Positions 16,804 through 24,372 are shown, numbered from the stretch's first letter. The stretch: 64,000 bases of DNA from Kangiella sp. (GCF_014762745.1 NZ_JABURJ010000112.1:1-64000); one strand, 5' to 3'. Made by a program: numbers and translations. The notes: generated by a model from the letters alone, not told the origin.

Positions 16804-16844
16804 TGAAGATACTCTTGTTACTCAGGGAGGGATAATTTTTATTA

Positions 16845-16852
16845 TATAAATT
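16845..16852. repeat. IS target site duplication, left
   Basis: TATAAATT directly before the left inverted repeat, identical to 17561-17568. Eight bases is the usual length for IS1595-family elements. Confidence 0.9.
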
Positions 16853-17560
16853 GGGGCTGATCCAGATAACTAGCCCATTCCGTCTTTAACCCATTGTTTT
16901 AATTGCTTTAATTGAAGCTTTGGGTCGCTGTAATTAAATCGCCACTCACATTCCTTCAAATAGAGTGGAAACTGCTCTTTCGGAATACCATTAAACTGGC
17001 GTAAATGTCTCTTTGCCTGGTTCCAAAAATTCTCTATTCCATTGATGTGATTATGCTTATCTGCGAACAACTGACTATGGTTGATTCGATAGTGCTTAAA
17101 TTCACTCACATCCAACGCGTTATAGCTGCGAAAAGTATCAGTATAAACAATGCTGTCTGGCTTCACTTTGTCACGAATAATAGGAAGCAAAGTCTGCTCT
17201 TTAGCATCGGGTATAATCACCGTAAAAACCTTGCCTCCACGCTTTAAAAGGCCAAACACTGGTATTTTACCTGCTGCGCCTCGACCTCGTTTTCCTTTGC
17301 GTTTACCACCGAAATAACTCTCGTCAACTTCAACCTCACCAAGTAGCTGCTCTGATGGTTCACTATACTTAAAAATCAACTGCCTTAAACGCTGATAATA
17401 GTAAATAGCTGTCTTAACATTTACGCCAATCAACTGGGCAGCACAACGAGCTGTTGTACCAGCCACAAAGTGCTCGATAAGGCGGTTCTGTTTGTATTGG
17501 CTGAGTCTACTTTTATTCATTTCCAGATAATACTAAATTATAGTTATCTGGATCAGCCCC
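16853..17560 (-). mobile_element. Intact IS1595-family insertion sequence
   Basis: A 708-base element with perfect 20-base terminal inverted repeats (16853-16872 and 17541-17560; left end GGGGCTGATCCAGATAACTA) and an 8-base target duplication TATAAATT. It carries one transposase gene on the minus strand. Perfect ends and an intact gene indicate recent insertion. Confidence 0.95.
16870..17520 (-). CDS. IS1595-family (ISXO2-like) transposase
   Basis: A 216-residue DDE-type transposase of the ISXO2-like family. The N-terminal region contains an HTH-like part around TTARCAAQLIGVNVKTAIYYYQRL. The catalytic domain has GEVEVDESYFGGKRKGKRGRG (first Asp), VYTDTFRSYN (second Asp), NHINGIENFWNQAKRHLRQF (His/Asn/Glu box) and a C-terminal ECEWRFNY. 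It cuts and rejoins the element ends. Length is close to that of the short IS1595 members without an N-terminal zinc ribbon. The stop lies within the left inverted repeat. Confidence 0.95.
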   Translation of the reverse strand: MNKSRLSQYKQNRLIEHFVAGTTARCAAQLIGVNVKTAIYYYQRLRQLIFKYSEPSEQLLGEVEVDESYFGGKRKGKRGRGAAGKIPVFGLLKRGGKVFTVIIPDAKEQTLLPIIRDKVKPDSIVYTDTFRSYNALDVSEFKHYRINHSQLFADKHNHINGIENFWNQAKRHLRQFNGIPKEQFPLYLKECEWRFNYSDPKLQLKQLKQWVKDGMG

Positions 17561-17568
17561 TATAAATT
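17561..17568. repeat. IS target site duplication, right
   Basis: TATAAATT directly after the right inverted repeat, identical to 16845-16852. Confidence 0.9.
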
Positions 17569-17600
17569 TAATTGTCAGACTTTATTATCATTAGTCTTTT

Positions 17601-17653
17601 TTTACAAGGGCGGCTTTTCATGTCACCACTACGCAGCCAACGCTTTGTTAATC
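17601..17653 (-). repeat. Decayed attC-like site
   Basis: On the minus strand GATTAACAAAGCGTTGGCTG and AAAAGCCGCCCTTGT are complementary arms (ACAA-GCG-GGCT pattern) around a short loop. The R'' box ATTAAC is recognisable, but the R' GTT triplet has become TTGT. Its position, before the original start of the DUF3817 cassette and across the IS, fits an old cassette junction. Confidence 0.4.
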
Positions 17654-17710
17654 TATAGGAAATTGACTTCAAGACAGATTTGTATAGGTAATTATTTAAG
17701 CTTCCATCAT

Positions 17711-17743
17711 GTCATTGTCGGGCTTGACCTACAATCCAGTGAC
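17711..17743. repeat. REP-like palindrome, copy C
   Basis: GTCATTGTCGGG, CTTGA loop, CCTACAATCCAGTGAC. Hairpin arms and outer GTCA/TGAC match copies A and B. The bases following it match the half copy at 13477-13494. Confidence 0.7.
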
Positions 17744-17806
17744 TTTGCTGTTCTGATCTTCAAAAAACCAAACGGAGAAATGATTAAGTTGGCTAGTCCA
17801 TAACAT

Positions 17807-18913
17807 TTAAGGTAAGTCTGCACCCTCGCCAAGCACTATTGGCAATATATGATTTCTGCTTAGCCGATGATGCGTTGCATTTTTATATTTAGTATCGTGT
17901 GCATTTAACAACAGAACGATTAAAAGATCACGATTCGGCACAAACTGAATCAGAGCGGTGTAGCCATAGTCAGTGCTACCACCCATCTGAATAATTGACT
18001 CACCACTTATTTCGACCTGAGCCAAACTACCTAGCAACCATCGCTCGTTCGCCTCAATAAAAACTGAATTTGACGCCCCTGCGGGGAATATCGTTCCGTT
18101 TTTAAGTGCAGCAGACCAGGTAGCCAAATCATCAATTGACGTAACCATACCACCAGCACCAACTAGCGCCCAGGTTAAGCCTTTTTCAAAAGTGGTACTG
18201 CCTTGGTCATCGCCCCCATAACCACGAGCTATGTTATTTACTGATACTCGTTGATCTTGATAGAAGCCGGTGTTGCTCAAGTTTAATGGGGTCAATAAGT
18301 TGTCGTGAACGTAATCCTGAAAGGGCTGCTCGCTCACTTTCTCGACGATAGCCGCCAACAGAGTATAGCCCGCATTGGAATACGCAATTTTCTCGCCCGG
18401 CTTAGCAATTAACGGCATAGCTAAGATTCTGCTTTCAGCCTCGGCTTTATCCATCAACTCAAAGTCAGAATCATTGTGAAAGTTATCCAAGCCACTTGAA
18501 TGCCCCAAGAGCTGCATAATTGTTATCGGCTTTACTTCATCAGGTGCCGTTGGATAAAAATCTCCAATCGTATCGGAAAGCTGCAACCTTTCACTCTGGG
18601 CAAGTTGTAGAACCGCAGCTGCGGTAAACGTTTTCGCAATTGACCCCATATCAAAAATAGTGACAGCACTATTCTTCACAGAGCTTTCTCTATCTGCGTA
18701 ACCATAAGCACTCTTAAATAAAACAGCATCACTCTCAGTAACCAGAACCAGCCCATCAAAAGTACCCGCCATGTGTTCTCGCTGAAGTTCATCAGCCAAG
18801 CTAGCGATAACCCCATTATCCGACTGAATGATTGAAGACATATTGCGATAGTCAGATACAGCACTACAGCCTGAAAGAGTGAGGACAAATAAAAAAGTGA
18901 TTAGTCGATTCAT
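17807..18913 (-). CDS. Serine hydrolase lipoprotein, class C beta-lactamase/PBP fold
   Basis: A 368-residue lipoprotein (lipobox LSGC, Cys16) with a beta-lactamase-related domain. SxxK is SIAK in MGSIAKTF, the Tyr box is YSN in the segment IAYSNAGYT, and GGS in the QMGGSTDYGY segment takes the place of the HxG/KTG box. It is the fifth paralogue of this fold in the window, separated by about 12 kb from the other four. The start lies 21 bases past the GTTAGCT of the attC-like site at 18928-18975, with AGGAA before the ATG, as in a typical cassette gene. Confidence 0.86.
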   Translation of the reverse strand: MNRLITFLFVLTLSGCSAVSDYRNMSSIIQSDNGVIASLADELQREHMAGTFDGLVLVTESDAVLFKSAYGYADRESSVKNSAVTIFDMGSIAKTFTAAAVLQLAQSERLQLSDTIGDFYPTAPDEVKPITIMQLLGHSSGLDNFHNDSDFELMDKAEAESRILAMPLIAKPGEKIAYSNAGYTLLAAIVEKVSEQPFQDYVHDNLLTPLNLSNTGFYQDQRVSVNNIARGYGGDDQGSTTFEKGLTWALVGAGGMVTSIDDLATWSAALKNGTIFPAGASNSVFIEANERWLLGSLAQVEISGESIIQMGGSTDYGYTALIQFVPNRDLLIVLLLNAHDTKYKNATHHRLSRNHILPIVLGEGADLP

Positions 18914-18927
18914 TGTATTCCTAAGTT

Positions 18928-18975
18928 AGCTAACGATAATAGTCCTTGACCGCCATGGAGTTCGGCGTATTATTT
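18928..18975 (-). repeat. Possible attC-like remnant
   Basis: On the minus strand it ends in CGTTAGCT, like the 3' end of many attC sites, and has partial arms ATAATA...TATTAT and CGCC...GGCG. The R'' box is not recognisable. Placed exactly between two cassette-like genes (DUF2695 and serine hydrolase). Confidence 0.4.
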
Positions 18976-18980
18976 TCTGA

Positions 18981-19292
18981 TTATTCATCTTCCTCTAAAT
19001 GCCAACCAACGATATCTCCGACATCGTTGTAAACATTAAAGATAACCTCGCAGTCGCAATAGCCACCATGTTCCTGCAGCCAGGGGACTATCGTTTCAGG
19101 TATTAGATTGCGGGATTTCAGGAAGCCAATAGTTTCCTTATGGGTATGGTCACAGGGAGGTACATCTTCCCTGTCTAGGAATGACAGCAAATCTTTAAGT
19201 TCATCGATTTCCATAGGGATGGATGACTTTAACGCCTCCTGTTCATTCCGCTTGAATTCAGCTTTTAATCTTTTCTTCTGATCTTTATCCAT
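18981..19292 (-). CDS. DUF2695 family protein
   Basis: A 103-residue acidic soluble protein. The C-terminal two thirds match DUF2695: LLSFLDREDVPPCDHTHKET, a spacer, then VPWLQEHGGYCDCEVIFNV. The conserved Cys-Asp-His and Cys-Asp-Cys residues suggest metal binding, but no function is known. An N-terminal charged helix precedes the domain. The ATG is about 20 bases after the GTTATGC end of the attC at 19313-19390, the usual distance in cassettes. Such small hypotheticals are common integron cargo. Confidence 0.83.
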   Translation of the reverse strand: MDKDQKKRLKAEFKRNEQEALKSSIPMEIDELKDLLSFLDREDVPPCDHTHKETIGFLKSRNLIPETIVPWLQEHGGYCDCEVIFNVYNDVGDIVGWHLEEDE

Positions 19293-19312
19293 GAGTATAA
19301 GTTACTTGTGAT

Positions 19313-19390
19313 GCATAACACCGGAGTTAAGCGGCCGAGCGTAGCGAGGTCCAGCCCCGTAGGGGCGATGCTGATTGGCCTTGTTATAGG
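19313..19390 (-). repeat. attC site, 78 bp
   Basis: On the minus strand it runs from CCTATAACAAGGCC to CTTAACTCCGGTGTTATGC, with a GC-rich central palindrome (CCCCTACGGGG and CGCTACGCTCG). Its R'' CTATAAC is the exact complement of GTTATAG, the junction at the start of the same cassette (20214-20220), which is diagnostic for a real gene cassette. Confidence 0.88.
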
Positions 19391-19400
19391 CTTCTCTGGT

Positions 19401-20198
19401 TTATTCATCTAATTTTTGTTTAAGCTCATCAATACGTACTTCGCAATACTTAACCTGGGATTTATACCATCTGGATCTCGGGTCAGCTTCAAGATCTTTT
19501 TGATACTTATCCTTTTCTTCTTTTAGAGTTTCGGATTCTACCAAGCAAAGCTCCCGCTCATAATCAGTGGCACTTGAGCCAAGCTTAAGAAAAACCTCGC
19601 CGTACTCTTCAATTATTCTCTCGTGCCTCTCTTTTTCCCAGTCTCTAACACTGTCATAAGGCGTAGCATGAGTGGTCTTTTTCTCGATTAGCAGGTTCGC
19701 GAAACTAGATTTCAGTTTCTTTCTATAGAGTTCTGAAGCTTGCTGATAATACCCTAAGTCTGCTGCGAGCTTCGCTGAAGGGATCTCCTTCAATAACCTT
19801 TCTGGTGTTGAATATTGTTGAAACCACTCGAGCCCAGGACCTGATAAAGCATCTACTACCTCTTGAATAGACTTTTGGGCTCCTTCAGGCGTTTTAGTCC
19901 ACCATGTATGTTGCCCATGCCCAAACCCCTCAGGCGACAGATGACCTAAGTAACCAACACCGCGAGGAAATGGTTCATCTTTGTGCTGGCAAGGTATCCA
20001 GTAAGGAGTAATTAGGACATCAAATAATGGGTTACCTCTATGCGAAAAATTCAAGCATACGACCCATGCTAGCCTTTCATCTTCATTCGGAAACTTCCAA
20101 TATGTGGGGGTACTAGTTTTCTTTCTAATAAATCCAATCTCAGCCATTTTCTTATCCAATTCTGGCATCAATTGTTTTTTGAATTCTTGGTAATTCAT
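19401..20198 (-). CDS. Hypothetical cassette protein, 265 aa
   Basis: A soluble protein I cannot name with confidence. The N-terminal part, FKKQLMPELDKKMAEIGFIRKK...YWKFPNEDERLAWVVCLNFSHRG, resembles DUF4304-like proteins. The middle holds an Arg/His/Trp-rich stretch (HLSPEGFGHGQHTWW). The last 90 residues are charged and probably helical or coiled-coil (EYGEVFLKL to DELKQKLDE). It is the single gene of a complete cassette: its start is 16 bases after the upstream attC junction and its stop 11 bases before its own attC. Confidence 0.8.
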   Translation of the reverse strand: MNYQEFKKQLMPELDKKMAEIGFIRKKTSTPTYWKFPNEDERLAWVVCLNFSHRGNPLFDVLITPYWIPCQHKDEPFPRGVGYLGHLSPEGFGHGQHTWWTKTPEGAQKSIQEVVDALSGPGLEWFQQYSTPERLLKEIPSAKLAADLGYYQQASELYRKKLKSSFANLLIEKKTTHATPYDSVRDWEKERHERIIEEYGEVFLKLGSSATDYERELCLVESETLKEEKDKYQKDLEADPRSRWYKSQVKYCEVRIDELKQKLDE

Positions 20199-20213
20199 CC
20201 TAGTACCTTGGCC

Positions 20214-20314
20214 CTATAACGAATGAGCTTAGCGGCGACCTTGTAATGGAGGCGTAGCCGCAATGAAAAGGGCGTCCGGCGGCCATCGGCCGCGTACTAC
20301 AGCGACTTGTTAAA
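20214..20314 (-). repeat. attC site, 101 bp
   Basis: On the minus strand it runs from TTTTAACAAGTCGCTG to CCGCTAAGCTCATTCGTTATAG. Its R'' TTTTAAC is the exact complement of GTTAAAA at the attI junction (20627-20633), where the cassette begins. The inner part is a long GC-rich palindrome (GCGGCCGATGGCCGC). Confidence 0.88.
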
Positions 20315-20316
20315 AG

Positions 20317-20610
20317 TTATCGCAGGCCACCCAAGGCCATGAGAGCTACGAACGATACCAACCTGCTAACGATAACCATCAGAATTATATCCGGCCAGAT
20401 ATTTGCTCTGCTGAATTTTTTGAGCAGAACAAAAAGCACGACAAGCGACAATAACCAGCCAATCGTAGGCACCAAAGCAACGGCAGCGGCCCCACCCGCC
20501 GCAATGACAGTCTCACTCAATGCTAAGTCGACAAGGGTAATCTTTGCGGCAAGCCACAAAACCACGCCGCCGACTAAGGCATCCAGCACTACAACTAACA
20601 ACTCACCCAT
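20317..20610 (-). CDS. Small membrane protein of the first integron cassette
   Basis: A 97-residue, very hydrophobic protein with three transmembrane helices (about residues 5-25, 33-62 and 72-94) and one basic loop (KKFSRANIWPD). No family is recognised. Only three bases separate its stop TAA from the R'' box of its attC, typical of compact cassettes. As the cassette next to attI it should be the most strongly expressed from the integron promoter. A role at the inner membrane is all that can be said. Confidence 0.78.
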   Translation of the reverse strand: MGELLVVVLDALVGGVVLWLAAKITLVDLALSETVIAAGGAAAVALVPTIGWLLSLVVLFVLLKKFSRANIWPDIILMVIVSRLVSFVALMALGGLR

Positions 20611-20864
20611 GGGGTCTATCCTTACCTTTTAACATTATATTACCGGACGTCGCCGATAACCTTTTGATTTTAAATAATTTATTTTCAATGTCCGTTTTTC
20701 CGGCTAATACCATATAAAACCGGACATTTCTGTTCTGGTATCTCTTTTTGAATTGGGTTTACAGATACCATGGTCAATGACCTACAGGCCTTATAGTAAT
20801 TGGCTCTTTAGTAATTGCAACGCTTTTTTTAGTATGCAGCTAAATCCGACAAACAGGACAAGGA
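20611..20864. promoter_or_regulatory. attI and promoter region between cassettes and intI
   Basis: Spacer between the first cassette and intI. The junction box GTTAAAA (minus strand, 20627-20633) marks the attI crossover. AATGTCCG plus TTTT at 20687-20698 and AAAACCGGACATT at 20716-20728 form an inverted repeat, with another CCGGAC at 20643-20648. I find no CTG-N10-CAG LexA box before intI. Confidence 0.65.
20793..20820 (-). promoter_or_regulatory. Candidate cassette promoter Pc
   Basis: On the minus strand TTGCAA (20815-20820) and TACTAT (20793-20798) are 16 bases apart and point into the cassette array. This is the best sigma-70-like pair I see in the region. It is pattern-based only. Confidence 0.35.
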
Positions 20865-21830
20865 ATGTCTGGCTCTCCTTTTTTACAATCTATTCGTACA
20901 TACCTGCGAACGAATCATTACAGTTATCAAACTGAGAAGTGTTATCTGTATTGGATTAAGGATTTTATTCGCTATCATCGAATGGAGCATCCTCAAAATC
21001 TATCGGATGCTGATGTCAGTAACTATTTATCTTTTTTAGTTGTTGAACGTAACGTCAGTAGAAGCACTCAAAAACAATCCTTGAATGCTCTGGCTTTTCT
21101 CTATCGAGAGATTATCGGCAATCCTCTGGGTGTCCTGCCAGGTATTACACGCTCTAAAAAGCCTCTTCGTTTGCCTACGGTATTTAGCCCTGATGAGGTT
21201 TCCCGGATATTTTCAGTTCTCACGGGGGAATATAAAGTTATTGCTTCTCTTTTATATGGTAGTGGCATGCGTATTTCTGAAGCTTTGTCGCTACGCGTCA
21301 AGGACATTGATTTCACAAGAAGCACTGTGACTGTTAGGCAAAGCAAAGGTGAAAAAGATAGAGTCACGATTTTATCCAAATTATCCGCTCAATTACTTTC
21401 TGACCATTTCTCTCACCTGAAAATTAACTATGATAGTCTTAAACTAGATTCTGATTGGCCTGGCGTGCATTTGCCTAATGCTCTAGGTAAGAAATATCCA
21501 AATGCCCATAGATCCTGGGGATGGCAGTTTGTCTTCCCTTCCTCTACCAACCCTCCCGATTTGATTACGGGTGTTCGTCGTGGCTATCATCGCCATCCTA
21601 GAACCATTGGTAGAGTGCTTAACCATGCGTTCAAACAAGCCAACATAACAAAGCATGCTTCGAGCCATGCTTTCCGTCATTCTTTTGCGACTCATTTGTT
21701 AGAAGCTGGTTACGATATTCGCACTGTGCAGGAGTTGCTTGGGCATAAGAGCGTCGAGACGACTCAGATTTACACGCACGTTATGAATAAGGGGGCTAAT
21801 GCAGTTAAAAGCCCATTGGATCATTTATAA
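20865..21830 (+). CDS. intI: Integron integrase IntI
   Basis: A 321-residue tyrosine recombinase that inserts and excises gene cassettes by recombining attI and attC. The N-terminal SAM-like DNA-binding domain spans about residues 1-95. The catalytic residues appear as Arg in GSGMRISEAL, His-x-x-Arg in SHAFRHSFATHLL, His in LLGHKSVETTQ and the nucleophile Tyr in QIYTHV. Between the motifs it carries the IntI-specific insert, here KKYPNAHRSWGWQFVFPS, which separates integron integrases from XerC/D. It ends KSPLDHL, as many IntI do. AGGA lies six bases before the ATG. The gene is full length and appears functional. comM begins 16 bases downstream. Confidence 0.96.
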   Translation: MSGSPFLQSIRTYLRTNHYSYQTEKCYLYWIKDFIRYHRMEHPQNLSDADVSNYLSFLVVERNVSRSTQKQSLNALAFLYREIIGNPLGVLPGITRSKKPLRLPTVFSPDEVSRIFSVLTGEYKVIASLLYGSGMRISEALSLRVKDIDFTRSTVTVRQSKGEKDRVTILSKLSAQLLSDHFSHLKINYDSLKLDSDWPGVHLPNALGKKYPNAHRSWGWQFVFPSSTNPPDLITGVRRGYHRHPRTIGRVLNHAFKQANITKHASSHAFRHSFATHLLEAGYDIRTVQELLGHKSVETTQIYTHVMNKGANAVKSPLDHL

Positions 21831-21846
21831 TTTAATAAGGATATTT

Positions 21847-23376
21847 ATGTCTCTCGCTATTGTTTATTCCCGCGCTGGGGTTGGGATTGAGGCGCCGTTG
21901 GTGACGGTTGAGGTACATTTGTCGCACGGTTTGCCGAGTTTGAATATTGTCGGTTTGCCGGAGGCTGCGGTTAAGGAGAGTAAGGATCGGGTGCGTAGTG
22001 CGATTATTAATTCGAACTTTGAATTTCCGGCGCGACGTATCACGATCAATCTAGCCCCTGCGGACTTACCCAAGGAAGGCGGTCGTTTTGATTTGCCGAT
22101 TGCCTTGGGCATTTTGGCGGCTTCTGGGCAGTTGCCGTCTGATTATTTATCCAATTATGAATTCATTGGCGAGCTGGCTTTGACTGGTGAGCTCCGTCCG
22201 GTTAAGGGTGTCTTGCCGGTGGCGCTGGCTTGCACTGAAGATCAACGTACCTTGGTTGTGCCGGAAGCTAATTCTTCGGAGGCGGGTTTGGTGCCATCGG
22301 TGCAGGCGGTTCACGCCAAGCATTTATTGGATGTCTGCCAGTCGTTGATGCGTAACACACCTTTACCCGAATGCATCAATGACGCAGTGGTTAATGATTA
22401 CGACTTTGATATGGATATGTCGGATGTGATTGCCCAGGAGTCGGCCAAACGTGCCTTGACGATTGCGGCAGCGGGTAAACATCACCTGTTATTTATCGGT
22501 CCTCCCGGTACGGGTAAAAGTATGCTTGCTTCACGCATGCAAACCATTCTGTCGCCCATGACCGAGCAGGAAGCGAAAGAGTCGGCTTCGATTTATTCGG
22601 TCAGTCATTTTGGTTTTGATGCGAGTCAGTTTTTTGTGCGAAAGTATCGTGCGCCCCATCATTCCTGTTCCGCACCTGCTTTGATTGGTGGCGGCAGTCA
22701 TCCCAAGCCCGGGGAAATTTCCTTGTCGCACAATGGTGTTTTATTTCTTGATGAGCTGACCGAGTTTTCGCGTCAGGTGTTGGACAATCTGCGCGAGCCA
22801 CTGGAGAGCGGCAAGGTTACGATTTCACGTGCGGCTCATCAGGCGGAGTACCCAGCCAACTTCATGTTTCTTGCCGCGACCAATCCGTGCCCTTGTGGTC
22901 ATTATGGTAATCCGAAAGGCGCCTGTCGCTGTTCGCCGGATGTCATTCGTCGCTACTTGGGCAAGATTTCTGGGCCGCTTTTGGATCGCATTGATATGCA
23001 GGTTGAAGTGCCCTTGTTAAGTCAGCAGGAATTGACCAATGGCAAACCTAAAGAAGCTAAGCCGCAGGAAACTAGCGCATATTTACGTGAGCGCGTGATG
23101 AAATGTCAGGAGGCTCAATATAAAAGACAGGGTAAGCTGAATGGTCAGTTGCAGGCTGGGGAAATTGATGACCATTGCCGCCTATCGGATTCAGCGAAGA
23201 TGCTTTTAAATAAAGCTCTGGAGCAATTGAATCTTTCGGCACGTTCCTATCATCGGATTATTAAGGTTTCGCGAACCATAGCGGATTTGTCGGGTGAAGA
23301 GTTGATTCAGCCGCATCATATTAGCGAGACATTGAATTATCGGAAGATGGAGCGGTATCTGGCGCAGTTGCCGTAA
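21847..23376 (+). CDS. comM: ComM/YifB family Mg-chelatase-like AAA+ ATPase
   Basis: A 509-residue hexameric helicase that promotes branch migration during integration of DNA taken up by transformation. The N-terminal ChlI-like domain starts SLAIVYSRAGVGIEAPLV. The AAA+ core has Walker A GPPGTGKSMLASRM, Walker B VLFLDELTEF and a zinc-finger-like NPCPCGHYGNPKGACRCSP insert, followed by a C-terminal lid (LNLSARSYHRIIKVSRTIADL). The ATG at 21847 has AAGGA upstream; an in-frame start at 21799 would overlap intI. It may be cotranscribed with intI, which is striking because both act on incoming single-stranded or recombining DNA. Confidence 0.94.
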   Translation: MSLAIVYSRAGVGIEAPLVTVEVHLSHGLPSLNIVGLPEAAVKESKDRVRSAIINSNFEFPARRITINLAPADLPKEGGRFDLPIALGILAASGQLPSDYLSNYEFIGELALTGELRPVKGVLPVALACTEDQRTLVVPEANSSEAGLVPSVQAVHAKHLLDVCQSLMRNTPLPECINDAVVNDYDFDMDMSDVIAQESAKRALTIAAAGKHHLLFIGPPGTGKSMLASRMQTILSPMTEQEAKESASIYSVSHFGFDASQFFVRKYRAPHHSCSAPALIGGGSHPKPGEISLSHNGVLFLDELTEFSRQVLDNLREPLESGKVTISRAAHQAEYPANFMFLAATNPCPCGHYGNPKGACRCSPDVIRRYLGKISGPLLDRIDMQVEVPLLSQQELTNGKPKEAKPQETSAYLRERVMKCQEAQYKRQGKLNGQLQAGEIDDHCRLSDSAKMLLNKALEQLNLSARSYHRIIKVSRTIADLSGEELIQPHHISETLNYRKMERYLAQLP

Positions 23377-23401
23377 CCCATTTGTTACCAATTAATAATT
23401 T

Positions 23402-23430
23402 GATGGGTTACGCATAAATGCTAACCCATC
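23402..23430. repeat. Inverted repeat after comM
   Basis: GATGGGTTA (23402-23410) and TAACCCATC (23422-23430) form a 9-bp stem with an 11-base loop. A third partial copy, TAACCCATTTG, overlaps the comM stop. No T-run follows, so termination is uncertain. Confidence 0.4.
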
Positions 23431-23548
23431 CTATAAGAGCGGATTGCCTTAATGTGATCTTTTTCACTTTATCCCTATCTGTTAAGAATAATACCTTGCC
23501 CTGATACGTCACCTTAATGACATGCATATAAAACAAGAGGTGATGATT

Positions 23549-24337
23549 ATGTCTAAATTTACACAATCTACATTATTGCTTGCGACTTTAACTTTTGCTT
23601 CGAGTCTTGCGATGGCGCAAAACCTTGATGCCGAAGCTGATGCAGAAGCAAAAGCGGGGCTTGAGGTTGCGGCTGAAGCAACGCAAAGCGCGACCGAGGA
23701 AGCTGACGCAGCTGCTGAAGCAGGTCTTGAAACTGCTTCAGATGCTATTGCTGATGCTCAAACCAAAGTATCTGAAACTGAAGAAGAAGTTGAGTCTACG
23801 GTAGACGGTTCAGCTCAGGCTGGTCTTGAAGTTGCTGCTGATGCGACGCAAAAAGTCGGCGAGCGTGCTGACTCTGCTGCCACTATTGGTATCGAAACTG
23901 CCGGTAATGCAACCGCTAATGCGCAAACTCAAACCGAGCAAGCCAGCGACGATGAAGAAGAAATCGAGTCTGAAGTGGGTAACTCTGCTCAGAATGGCTT
24001 ATCTGTAGCTGCTGAGGCCACGCAAAAAGTAGCGGAAAACGCTAACCCTAATGCTTCTATCGGTATTGATGCTGCTGCTAACTCAACTACTCAAGCTGAA
24101 ATTGCAACTTCTGACTCTTCGACTGAGGCAAGTGCCGAATCAAGCAGCGACGTTAATGCCGAGGTTGAAGGCAGTGTTTCTGAGTCAGTCAGTGCTACCG
24201 TTAACTCAGCATTAAACCAGTCGGTTAATGCTCAGGTTAGCACTTCGATTAAAGAGCAGGTGACTGAAACTGTAGAAGATGCTATTGATGGCAACATTCG
24301 CGATTCTATTAAAGATAGAATTCCAGGTCGTCGTTAA
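23549..24337 (+). CDS. Secreted Ala/Glu-rich repeat protein
   Basis: A 262-residue protein with a signal peptide (cleavage near AMA-QN) and very biased composition (Ala, Glu, Asp, Ser, Thr). Three tandem units of about 50 residues begin with AGLEVAAEATQ, AGLEVAADATQ and NGLSVAAEATQ. Each has a second half like AGLETASDAIADAQT and an acidic spacer. The C-terminal 70 residues (SVSATVNSALNQSVNAQVST) differ, and the protein ends in basic GRR. It should form long amphipathic helices in the periplasm or outside the cell. No family is recognised. AGAGGTG precedes the chosen ATG. A strong terminator follows, so it is probably monocistronic and possibly highly expressed. Confidence 0.82.
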   Translation: MSKFTQSTLLLATLTFASSLAMAQNLDAEADAEAKAGLEVAAEATQSATEEADAAAEAGLETASDAIADAQTKVSETEEEVESTVDGSAQAGLEVAADATQKVGERADSAATIGIETAGNATANAQTQTEQASDDEEEIESEVGNSAQNGLSVAAEATQKVAENANPNASIGIDAAANSTTQAEIATSDSSTEASAESSSDVNAEVEGSVSESVSATVNSALNQSVNAQVSTSIKEQVTETVEDAIDGNIRDSIKDRIPGRR

Positions 24338-24347
24338 TAGTGATTAT

Positions 24348-24372
24348 GGCCAGCTTCGGCTGGCCTTTTTTT
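24348..24372 (+). terminator. Rho-independent terminator
   Basis: GGCCAGC, loop TTCG, GCTGGCC followed by seven T, eleven bases after the repeat-protein stop. A textbook intrinsic terminator. Confidence 0.92.

Larger units (their letters stand above)
15113..21830. mobile_element. Chromosomal integron: intI, attI and cassette array (supported part)
   Basis: Plus-strand intI, an attI junction at about 20627-20633, and minus-strand single-gene cassettes with attC sites at 20214-20314, 19313-19390 and 15527-15598, plus decayed sites. Divergent orientation of intI and cassettes is the standard integron layout. The left limit is not sharp: an attC-like site at 3840-3909 and uniform gene orientation suggest the array once reached further left. 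Confidence 0.85.

Noticed and set aside
20640-20864. LexA/SOS box before intI
   Set aside because: Searched by eye for CTG-N10-CAG on both strands; none fits.
20865-21830. XerC/XerD or phage integrase
   Set aside because: The integron-specific insert before the second catalytic box and the adjacent attC sites identify it as IntI.
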